NCBI GenBank assembly: GCA_013816695.1
Contig: JACDDZ010000004.1
Coordinates: 1 to 18,215, forward strand
From: Gemmatimonadaceae bacterium
Lineage (GTDB): Bacteria; Gemmatimonadota; Gemmatimonadetes; Gemmatimonadales; Gemmatimonadaceae
Reading direction: 5' to 3'
DNA length: 18,215 nt
Shown here: piece by piece, positions 1 through 5,014 of the stretch
Numbering within the stretch: position 1 is the stretch's first letter
Layout: every line of letters begins with the position of its first letter
Position numbers and translations under genes: made by a program
The notes under the pieces: model-generated
The model's input: the letters and a program-made list of their open reading frames with translations, nothing else
Database searches by the model: none
Told to the model about the DNA's origin: nothing

Positions 1-2
1 GC

Positions 3-402
3 TTCGCTTTTGTCGGTGCCGCTGCTCTCAACCTGTTCCATGTTCGTGCGGGCTTCCTTACCAACCACCTCGCGGATGTGGTCGTTCCAGCTTGGCTTTA
101 CATGATCGCACGGTCTCTCCATCCTGGGAGGACGACGCATCAGCTTCATGGCGCGGACCGTGGGCCGCACTCCGGAGCGCGCCGCGCTATCCATCCTCGC
201 CGCAAGTGCGATCACTGAGGTCTGTCAGCGGTCCTGGCCGAACGGGTTGTTTCCTGGACGGTTCGATCCGTACGATCTCGTCGCGTATGGCGTTGGGCTT
301 GGGGCGGTTTACCTCGCAGAGGAATACAGCCGGCCATCAGCGCCGGACGCCTCGGACCGGCCAGCACCCACGCCCGAATCCGTAACAGGGAGTCCCGAAT
401 GA
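3..402 (+). pseudogene. Frameshifted (or mis-sequenced) membrane protein remnant, 5' end outside window
   Basis: Two overlapping frames read as one protein. Codons starting at base 3 give a hydrophobic stretch (AFVGAAALNLFHVRAG, then a second segment around VVVPAWLYMIA) and stop at 216-218. The frame open from 106 to 402 continues with RTPERAALSILAASAITE and GLFPGRFDPYDLVAYGVGLG, then a hydrophilic tail. The join needs a +1 shift (one extra base, or two missing), most plausibly near 120-150. The layout of several short membrane segments with FDPxDLxAYxxG near the C terminus recalls small VanZ/DUF2809-like membrane proteins, but I cannot name the family with confidence. The stop at 400-402 overlaps the next gene's ATG (ATGA), as expected of a real downstream end. 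It could be a decayed gene or a base error. The start lies before base 1. Confidence 0.5.
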
Positions 403-926
403 AGCACCAGACTGGATCATTGCTTGTGGCGTGTTCGGCCCTGCTGATTGCCACCGGATGTCGTGAAGACGTGTCCTCGCAGTCGAGTGAATCATCGCAA
501 GGCGCCACCCTGGCGGGTGCGTGGCGCTCGCAGGTCCGATTCAGCGGCGGAATACTCGCTGGAATGAGCGATCTCGAATTTCTGTATGCATACAACGCCG
601 GTGGCACCATGACCGAGTCCTCTAACTATGACGAAGCGGCGAATTCTTCGCCGCCCGCATACGGAGTTTGGAAGAAGACCGGACCCCAGCGATTCGAGAC
701 AAAGTATCTGTTCTTCCAGACTAGGGCGCCCGGCCCTATCGATGGTATTGCGAGCGCGGGTGGTTGGTTGCCAGCCGGACATGGCGTTCTCACAGAGTCC
801 ATCACTCTCTCCGCCGATGGCACGTCGTACACATCGACGATCAAATACGACTCGTTCGACAAGACAGGGAAGCCAACGGAGGTCGGTGGAGACGGCAGCG
901 GAAAGGGCACACGGATTGTGTTTTAG
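399..926 (+). CDS. Small secreted lipoprotein of unknown function
   Basis: The 175-residue product starts MKHQTGSLL, followed by a short hydrophobic segment ending in LIATGC, so residue 21 is a probable lipidated cysteine after signal peptidase II cleavage. The mature part is polar, rich in G, S and T, and has alternating strand-like segments (WRSQVRFSGG, GGTMTESSNYDE, YGVWKKTGPQRFETKYLFF). This resembles the small lipocalin-like beta-barrel hypothetical proteins found in many soil bacteria; that is a fold guess only. The start is supported by the signal peptide and by the ATGA overlap with the preceding remnant. The stop codon abuts the GTG of the next gene, so the two are probably cotranscribed. 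No function can be assigned. Confidence 0.8.
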   Translation: MKHQTGSLLVACSALLIATGCREDVSSQSSESSQGATLAGAWRSQVRFSGGILAGMSDLEFLYAYNAGGTMTESSNYDEAANSSPPAYGVWKKTGPQRFETKYLFFQTRAPGPIDGIASAGGWLPAGHGVLTESITLSADGTSYTSTIKYDSFDKTGKPTEVGGDGSGKGTRIVF

Positions 927-1676
927 GTGCCTATCAAAATCGGTGAAGTAGAGGCGTTGTTCCGCTACCCAGTGAAGTCCATGGGGGGCGAACTTCTCGA
1001 TGTCGCCGACCTGGGCTGGCACGGACTCGACGGCGACCGCCGCCTGGCCTTCCGTCGGGCGGATCTCCGCGGCGGCTTCCCGTGGCTGACCGCCACCAAG
1101 CTTCCGGAGCTGATTCTCTTTTCACCAGTGCGACAGGGGCCCGCCGTCGATGGTAACATCCCGACGCACGTTCGCGCCCCAGATGGAAAGGAGCTGGGTG
1201 TGTTTAGCCAGGAACTGGCGACTGAGGTCGGTCGCCGTCATGGTTCGCCGGTTGAGATGATGCACTTGGACCGTGGCATATTCGACGAGGCGCCCATCTC
1301 CGTGATTACCTCCGCCACAGTGAGCGAAATCGGGAGACTCGCTGCGCAGCACACAGACGTCCGAAGATTCCGACCGAACATCCTGATTTCATCGCTGAGA
1401 TCAGTCCCCTTCGAGGAGGACGAGTGGGTAAGAGGCGTCCTCTCGTTCGGGGAAACTGACCCAGCCGCAATAGCGATCACCAACCGCGACGAGCGCTGCT
1501 CGATGGTGAACTTCGACCCTGACTCGGCACGCTCGGCCCCAGAGGTGCTGAAGGCGATTGTTCGGGTGAGGGACAACAAAGCTGGAGTTTACGGCACCGT
1601 GACTCGACGCGGACGCCTCGCGGTGGGGCAGTCCATATTCTTCGAACCGGCGGCTGAGCATAGGGAGCAGCTGTGA
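927..1676 (+). CDS. MOSC-domain protein (YcbX/mARC-like, without ferredoxin domain)
   Basis: The 249-residue protein has an N-terminal MOSC beta-barrel (about residues 1-100, with the hallmark YPVKSMGGE at 14-22) and a MOSC domain (about 110-245) containing RFRPNIL at 147-153 and NRDERCSMVNFDPD around Cys191. In MOSC/mARC proteins the equivalent cysteine handles sulfur or binds the molybdenum cofactor, so a Moco-dependent N-oxide or hydroxylamine reductase or a sulfur-carrier role is possible. Unlike E. coli YcbX, it has no C-terminal [2Fe-2S] ferredoxin domain, so an electron donor would have to be separate. The GTG start follows the previous stop directly. No Shine-Dalgarno is obvious, but a later start would remove the conserved YPVKS motif. 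The substrate is unknown. Confidence 0.85.
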   Translation: MPIKIGEVEALFRYPVKSMGGELLDVADLGWHGLDGDRRLAFRRADLRGGFPWLTATKLPELILFSPVRQGPAVDGNIPTHVRAPDGKELGVFSQELATEVGRRHGSPVEMMHLDRGIFDEAPISVITSATVSEIGRLAAQHTDVRRFRPNILISSLRSVPFEEDEWVRGVLSFGETDPAAIAITNRDERCSMVNFDPDSARSAPEVLKAIVRVRDNKAGVYGTVTRRGRLAVGQSIFFEPAAEHREQL

Positions 1677-1706
1677 ATCGACCGGAAGCTCATGGGGTGA
1701 GAACCG

Positions 1707-1721
1707 CTAACTTGACGTTAG
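1707..1721. repeat. Inverted repeat CTAAC-N5-GTTAG
   Basis: CTAAC at 1707-1711 and GTTAG at 1717-1721 form a perfect 5-bp inverted repeat around TTGAC, in the 92-base gap before the lipoprotein gene at 1769. The right arm extends to GTTAGAT, matching the integron core consensus GTTRRRY. It could equally be a small operator or chance. Confidence 0.35.
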
Positions 1722-1768
1722 ATCGCTTGTGGATGCAACATGAGGATTCCCTGACAGCGGAGAGAACC

Positions 1769-2176
1769 ATGAGGTATCCTGCCATTGTTATAGCTATTTC
1801 AATGTCCACGTTGAGCGCGTGCGCTATTGGAGGCCCGTCGCAATATGGGGATAGCATTCTCGGGTCTTGGGGCGGAGCCCACGCAGGCCTGCTGCTCACA
1901 CCGGATAGTGGCACCATTAGTTACGATTGCGCCCATGGTAGTCTTGATGGTCCTGTAGTAAGCGATCTCAACGGCCGGTTTGATGTTTCAGGTCTGCACG
2001 TGCGGGAACACGGCGGCCCGGTCCGCATCGATGAAGTGCCGGATGCTTTGCGTGCAAGGTACCTGGGGCAAATCAACGGAGACCGCATGGACTTGCGCGT
2101 CGTAGTTGCGAACGACACACTCGGGCCGTTCACGCTACGCCGAGGAGCCGCACCACTGCTGGTTCGCTGCCTCTAA
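1769..2176 (+). CDS. Small lipoprotein of unknown function
   Basis: Starting at ATG 1769 gives 135 residues: a signal peptide (MRYPAIVIAISMSTLSAC) with lipobox LSAC, so lipidation at Cys18, then a compact domain. GGAGAG at 1759-1764 is a good ribosome binding site for this ATG. An in-frame GTG at 1673 would add 32 residues ahead of the signal peptide and is rejected. The mature part carries GSWGGAHAGLLL, a central ISYDCAHG, LNGRFDVSG, a GGPV segment and a C-terminal Cys (LLVRCL), so Cys in DCAHG and the terminal Cys could form a disulfide. It resembles a recurrent hypothetical family (W-G-x-H ... DCAHG ... GGP ... RC) without known function. A GTTAGAT site upstream and CTCTAAC across the stop give it integron-cassette-like edges. 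Confidence 0.75.
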   Translation: MRYPAIVIAISMSTLSACAIGGPSQYGDSILGSWGGAHAGLLLTPDSGTISYDCAHGSLDGPVVSDLNGRFDVSGLHVREHGGPVRIDEVPDALRARYLGQINGDRMDLRVVVANDTLGPFTLRRGAAPLLVRCL

Positions 2177-2177
2177 C
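2171..2177 (+). other. CTCTAAC heptamer across a stop codon (possible attC R''-type remnant)
   Basis: The heptamer overlaps the TAA of the preceding lipoprotein gene. It is nearly the complement of the GTTAGAT at 1717-1723 that precedes the same gene, as expected of the outer arms of one integron cassette. It departs from RYYYAAC at the first base, and no matching right-hand half site follows within 150 bases, so at best it is a truncated remnant. Confidence 0.25.
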
Positions 2178-2227
2178 GTCGCGATTTAACAAACGTTTCA
2201 ACTCTGCTTCGCACGGGAGATCCTTCC

Positions 2228-2680
2228 ATGAGTAGAATCGCCAAACGGCTCGCCGATTTGGGAATTGTACTTCCTAACGTACCCGTGCCACACGCCAACT
2301 ACGTCCCCGCCAAACAAGTTGGTAATCTCGTGTACACGGCTGGTCAGCCCTCTCACGGATACAACGGCAAGCTCGGAGTAGACCTCGACGAAGAGACAGG
2401 AAAAGCGGCTACGCGCGTGTGCGCGATGAATTGCGTGGCCGCGATCCGTGGGATTATCGATGACCTCGATCGAGTGAAGCAAGTTGTCGCTGTACACGGC
2501 TTGGTGAACAGCGGACCGGATTTTACCGGCCAGGCCTCGGCGATGAACGGCGCGTCAGACTTCGTAGTCGAGGTGTTTGGGGAGCCTGGCAAGCACGTAA
2601 GAACCGCGGTCGGCGTCGCAGGCCTGCCGATGGCATTCGCCGCGTCCGTCTACATGATTGTCGAAGTGGAAGCCAGCTGA
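2228..2680 (+). CDS. RidA/YjgF/YER057c/UK114 family protein (approx. 150-aa subgroup)
   Basis: The 150-residue protein has the long-form Rid layout: RLADLGIVLP at the N terminus, NYVPAKQVGNLVYTAGQPS at 24-42, a helix with NCVAAIRGI, and the C-terminal HVRTAVGVAGLPMAF at 123-137. Arg125 aligns with the catalytic Arg105 of E. coli RidA. The position of its Glu120 appears to be Ser140 here, so enamine/imine deaminase activity is uncertain. GGGAGA at 2215-2220 is a good ribosome binding site. RidA proteins hydrolyse reactive enamines from PLP enzymes in the cytosol, but this subgroup is poorly characterised. It stands alone between the lipoprotein and the toxin-antitoxin pair, and no partner gene suggests a substrate. 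Confidence 0.85.
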   Translation: MSRIAKRLADLGIVLPNVPVPHANYVPAKQVGNLVYTAGQPSHGYNGKLGVDLDEETGKAATRVCAMNCVAAIRGIIDDLDRVKQVVAVHGLVNSGPDFTGQASAMNGASDFVVEVFGEPGKHVRTAVGVAGLPMAFAASVYMIVEVEAS

Positions 2681-2686
2681 AAGCGC

Positions 2687-2702
2687 GCCAACGCACTTTG
2701 GC
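2687..2702. repeat. Inverted repeat GCCAA-N6-TTGGC
   Basis: A perfect 5-bp inverted repeat lies just after the RidA-like stop and 5 bases before the -35 box of higB. It has no T-run, so it is a poor terminator. An accessory HigA site or a small hairpin is possible. Confidence 0.3.
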
Positions 2703-2707
2703 ATATC

Positions 2708-2736
2708 TTGACCTGTGTCACGTGACGCGCTACATT
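2708..2736 (+). promoter_or_regulatory. higBA promoter with operator-like palindrome, leaderless type
   Basis: TTGACC (2708-2713), a 17-bp spacer and TACATT (2731-2736) form a good sigma70-type promoter. The -10 box ends only 5 bases before the HigB ATG at 2742, so transcription should begin at or next to the start codon. No ribosome binding site is present. A perfect 10-bp palindrome, GTCACGTGAC at 2717-2726, occupies the spacer, a typical position for a HigA operator that blocks RNA polymerase. Binding by HigA is inference from toxin-antitoxin autoregulation. Confidence 0.6.
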
Positions 2737-2741
2737 TGGTC

Positions 2742-3023
2742 ATGATCAAGACGTTTGCCGACAAACGCACGCGCGATCTGTTCATCAATGGAAGCGCGAA
2801 GCGATTTCCGGCGGACGTTGCCGACCGTGCCGCACGCAAACTCGAGTATGTAGACCTGGCTGCGCGACTAGATGATCTAAAGGTGCCACCCGGAAATAGA
2901 CTCCACGCGCTCAAGGATGACCGGAAAGGGCAGCATTCGATTTCGATCAATACCCAATGGCGAATCTGTTTTCATTTCGTAAATGGTGACGCGTACGATG
3001 TCGAGGTCTGCGACTACCACTAG
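2742..3023 (+). CDS. higB: HigB-type toxin, RelE/ParE superfamily
   Basis: The 93-residue protein has the HigB pattern: MIKTFADKRTRDLF, then NRLHALKDDRKGQHSIS (about 54-70), NTQWRICFHF, and the C-terminal GDAYDVEVCDYH. HigB toxins are small ribosome-dependent mRNA interferases of RelE fold that cut mRNA in the A site; basic residues in the RLH...K...RKG and WRI segments suit that role. Toxin first and antitoxin second is the typical HigBA order. I chose ATG 2742 over a GTG at 2715 because 2742 matches the family N terminus and sits correctly behind the promoter; 2715 lies inside the -35/-10 spacer. The antitoxin gene follows within 12 bases. The toxin looks full length. Confidence 0.9.
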   Translation: MIKTFADKRTRDLFINGSAKRFPADVADRAARKLEYVDLAARLDDLKVPPGNRLHALKDDRKGQHSISINTQWRICFHFVNGDAYDVEVCDYH

Positions 3024-3035
3024 ATGGAGAAGAAC

Positions 3036-3350
3036 ATGGCTATTCCGAATACTCGTACGATGACTCGCCGGCCTACTCACCCGGGAGAGATGCTGCGCGA
3101 AGACTTTCTTCCGGATTATGGACTTACCGTCGCTGGGCTTGCAGAGGTGGCAGGCGTGTCGCGCCAGTCGGTCAATGAGCTGCTTCGCGGTCGCCGGGCG
3201 CTTAGTCCCGAGATGGCTATTCGACTATCGCGCGTTTTTGGAAACTCACCGGAGTTCTGGATGAACGCTCAGCGAGCCGTGGACCTCTGGGATGCCAGTC
3301 GCGCGCTCAAGGGCGATGTTGCGCGCATCAAGCCGTTGCGCGTCGCCTGA
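3036..3350 (+). CDS. higA: HigA-type antitoxin, XRE-family helix-turn-helix
   Basis: From ATG 3036 the product is 104 residues: a short N-terminal arm, RRPTHPGEMLREDFLP, then a helix-turn-helix (LTVAGLAEVAGVSRQSVNELLRG cut here as about residues 31-55), followed by PEMAIRLSRVFGNSPEFWMN. These are signatures of HigA/VapI antitoxins, which neutralise HigB and repress their own promoter. GGAGA at 3026-3030 sits 5 bases before ATG 3036 and decides that start; ATG 3024, right after the toxin stop, would add 4 residues and lacks a site. The likely binding site is the palindrome at 2717-2726. Modules like this are common in mobile or accessory DNA, which fits the patchwork around it. Confidence 0.92.
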   Translation: MAIPNTRTMTRRPTHPGEMLREDFLPDYGLTVAGLAEVAGVSRQSVNELLRGRRALSPEMAIRLSRVFGNSPEFWMNAQRAVDLWDASRALKGDVARIKPLRVA

Positions 3351-3362
3351 CAGAAGTTGAAC

Positions 3363-3369
3363 GTTAGGC
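3363..3369 (+). other. GTTAGGC heptamer (integron core-site-like, GTTRRRY)
   Basis: It lies 12 bases after the higA stop and ahead of the ybjQ gene, which itself is followed by CTCTAAC at 3777-3783. The sequence fits GTTRRRY exactly. A heptamer this degenerate occurs by chance, so only its placement is suggestive. Confidence 0.25.
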
Positions 3370-3444
3370 TACCTGACCATTCACCACAGACCGTGACTCA
3401 TGTCTTCCATAATCCATTCGCAGACAGCAGACATTCCATCCAAC

Positions 3445-3768
3445 ATGACAACGACCGGATTCGACGTGCCTGGGTTCCGAATCGTGGACAATCTTGGCGT
3501 GGTACGTGGTGTCGTCGTCCGATCCCGGTCGGTTTTCGGGACAGTCGGCGCCAGCTTGCAGACGCTGCTTGGCGGCAATATCTCGCTCTTTACGGAACTC
3601 GCTGAGCGAACCCGCAAGCAGGCTTTCGACACAATGTTGGTTCAAGCGCATATGGCCGGGGCCGACGCAGTGATCGGCATCCGCTATGACGCGAACGAGT
3701 TGATGAAAGGCGTGACGGAGGTATTGTGCTACGGGACGGCCGTTCGCGTCGAGGTACTGGAAGGCTGA
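3445..3768 (+). CDS. YbjQ / UPF0145 (DUF74) family protein
   Basis: The 107-residue product from ATG 3445 matches the usual size of YbjQ proteins and has their layout: GFRIVDNLGVVRGVVVRSRS at the N terminus, SLQTLLGGNISLFTELAE in the centre, a helix with AHMAGADAVIGIRYD, and a C-terminal VTEVLCYGTAVRVE. The family is a small pentameric cytosolic fold, sometimes called a putative heavy-metal-binding domain; its role is not established. An in-frame ATG at 3400 would add 15 residues unlike the family. Neither start has a clear ribosome binding site, so the choice rests on family length. It stands alone functionally, flanked by GTTAGGC upstream and CTCTAAC downstream. Confidence 0.82.
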   Translation: MTTTGFDVPGFRIVDNLGVVRGVVVRSRSVFGTVGASLQTLLGGNISLFTELAERTRKQAFDTMLVQAHMAGADAVIGIRYDANELMKGVTEVLCYGTAVRVEVLEG

Positions 3769-3776
3769 GCATATTG

Positions 3777-3791
3777 CTCTAACGGCTCAAC
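3777..3791 (+). other. CTCTAACGGCTCAAC motif after ybjQ stop (possible attC half-site remnant)
   Basis: Eight bases after the ybjQ stop, CTCTAAC is followed by a 5-base spacer and CAAC, in the general style of the left half (R''-spacer-L'') of an attC site. The complementary right half expected within about 60-140 bases is absent; the VOC gene begins instead. It is therefore a truncated site or a coincidence. Confidence 0.25.
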
Positions 3792-3808
3792 ACCTAGGAA
3801 AGGAAACG

Positions 3809-4213
3809 ATGGCAAAGGTTACAGGAGTCGGTGGCGTGTTCTTCAAGAGCACTGGCGACAGCGCTTCACTCGCAGCGTGGTATCACAAGCATCTGGGCTT
3901 GCCGATGGAAGATTGGGGCGGCGCAATCCTCAGGTGGCCGGACGACACGGCCGAGGATCGAGGTCTCACCGTGTGGACTGTCGCGGGGAAGGATAGCAAG
4001 TGGTTCAGCCCAAGCAATTCTTCTTTCATGATCAACTACCGCGTCGATAATCTCGATGAACTGCTCGAGCAGCTACGCGCCCATGGCGTGACAATCATTC
4101 AGGGACCGGACTCTGCCGAGAATGGCAAATTTGCGTGGATCATGGACCCGGATGGCAATAAGGTGGAGCTCTGGGAGCCGAAACTGTGGGACGACAAGAA
4201 CAAAGGTGCGTGA
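3809..4213 (+). CDS. VOC-superfamily (glyoxalase/bleomycin-resistance fold) protein
   Basis: The 134-residue protein has the paired beta-alpha-beta-beta-beta layout of vicinal oxygen chelate proteins. The first half is GVGGVFFKSTGDSASLAAWY with HLGLPMEDWGG, and the second ends in the hallmark WIMDPDGNKVELWEP at 110-124, where Glu120 is the usual metal-ligand position. The usual N-terminal His/Gln ligand is not evident (Phe-Phe-Lys), so metal-dependent catalysis is doubtful and the substrate cannot be predicted. AGGAAAGGA at 3796-3804 is a strong ribosome binding site. The stop directly adjoins the ATG of the polyphosphate kinase, so this could be the first gene of the long operon running to 12126. 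Confidence 0.85.
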   Translation: MAKVTGVGGVFFKSTGDSASLAAWYHKHLGLPMEDWGGAILRWPDDTAEDRGLTVWTVAGKDSKWFSPSNSSFMINYRVDNLDELLEQLRAHGVTIIQGPDSAENGKFAWIMDPDGNKVELWEPKLWDDKNKGA

Positions 4214-5014
4214 ATGAAACTCAAGCCGGTTACGCACGCGCACCCGCCCGAGTTGCGCGACGAAGATGCTGAACCCCCGCGCACGGTTCCCCGCGGCGAC
4301 GACCTCGACGCTGCAATGGACAAGCAGCGCGACCGTCTCAAGGACCTTCAGCAACTGTTCTACGCAGACGGCCGCTACGCGATGCTTCTTGTCTTCCAGG
4401 GAAGGGACGCGTCGGGCAAGGACGGCGTAATCAAGAAGGTGATTGGTGCGGTAAATCCGATGGGCTGCGAGATCTCGAGCTTCAAGGCGCCAACTGAGTT
4501 CGAGCGCAAGCACGACTTTCTCTGGCGCATTCATGCCCGCACTCCGTCCCATGGAACTCTCGGCGTCTTCAACCGCTCACACTACGAAGATGTTCTCGCC
4601 GTGCGGGTGCACAAAATCCTGCCCAAAAATGTCTGGAGCAAGCGCTTCGACCAGATAAACGAGTTCGAGCGATCACTGTCACTCAACAACACGGTGATCC
4701 TCAAGTTCATGCTGCACGTTTCCCGGAACGAACAGAAGAAGCGGCTCAAGGCCCGCCTCTCCGACGTAACCAGAAACTGGAAGTTCAGAGCTGAAGACCT
4801 GGATGACCGCGCAAAATGGAACGACTACACATCTGCCTACCGGGACGCGCTCTCGCGCTGTAGCACTAAATGGGCGCCGTGGTTCGTGGTCCCGGCCGAC
4901 GACAAGGACGCGCGCGACTATATGGTTGCACGAACAATCGCCGATACGCTCGACGAGCTCGACCTGCGTTTTCCAAAAGCGCCGAAGGACGTCCGAAAAA
5001 TCCGGATCGTCTAG
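4214..5014 (+). CDS. Polyphosphate kinase 2 family (PPK2, class III-like nucleotide phosphotransferase)
   Basis: The 266-residue single-domain protein has Walker [11 protein letters not shown] (61-70), Walker [13 protein letters not shown] (117-128) and a lid region with [19 protein letters not shown] (181-199), followed by [12 protein letters not shown]. Size and motifs match short PPK2 enzymes that transfer phosphate from polyphosphate to nucleotides. Its resemblance to the Meiothermus and Deinococcus type suggests class III, which phosphorylates AMP and ADP; that class call is from memory of those sequences. AAAGG shortly before the ATG serves as ribosome binding site. The TAG stop overlaps the GTG of the anthraniloyl-CoA monooxygenase gene (TAGTG), implying translational coupling. 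It may recharge AMP made by the CoA ligase in the same operon. Confidence 0.9.
   Translation: MKLKPVTHAHPPELRDEDAEPPRTVPRGDDLDAAMDKQRDRLKDLQQLFYADGRYAMLLVFQGRDASGKDGVIKKVIGAVNPMGCEISSFKAPTEFERKHDFLWRIHARTPSHGTLGVFNRSHYEDVLAVRVHKILPKNVWSKRFDQINEFERSLSLNNTVILKFMLHVSRNEQKKRLKARLSDVTRNWKFRAEDLDDRAKWNDYTSAYRDALSRCSTKWAPWFVVPADDKDARDYMVARTIADTLDELDLRFPKAPKDVRKIRIV

Noticed and set aside
492..1022. A 176-codon - strand frame across the first lipoprotein and MOSC gene
   Set aside because: It bridges two genes with clear + strand signatures (signal peptide, YPVKS motif) and has no coherent domain.
1712..1740. TTGACG as a -35 box for the lipoprotein gene at 1769
   Set aside because: No acceptable -10 hexamer occurs 16-18 bases downstream (GCAACA or CAACAT only).
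1673..1768. GTG at 1673 as start of the second lipoprotein
   Set aside because: It would put 32 unrelated residues before a clean signal peptide; ATG 1769 has GGAGAG at the right distance.
4870..5013. Upstream in-frame start for the monooxygenase inside the PPK2 gene
   Set aside because: It would add 48 residues ahead of the FAD-binding motif, which normally sits at the N terminus, and would overlap PPK2 by over 140 bases.
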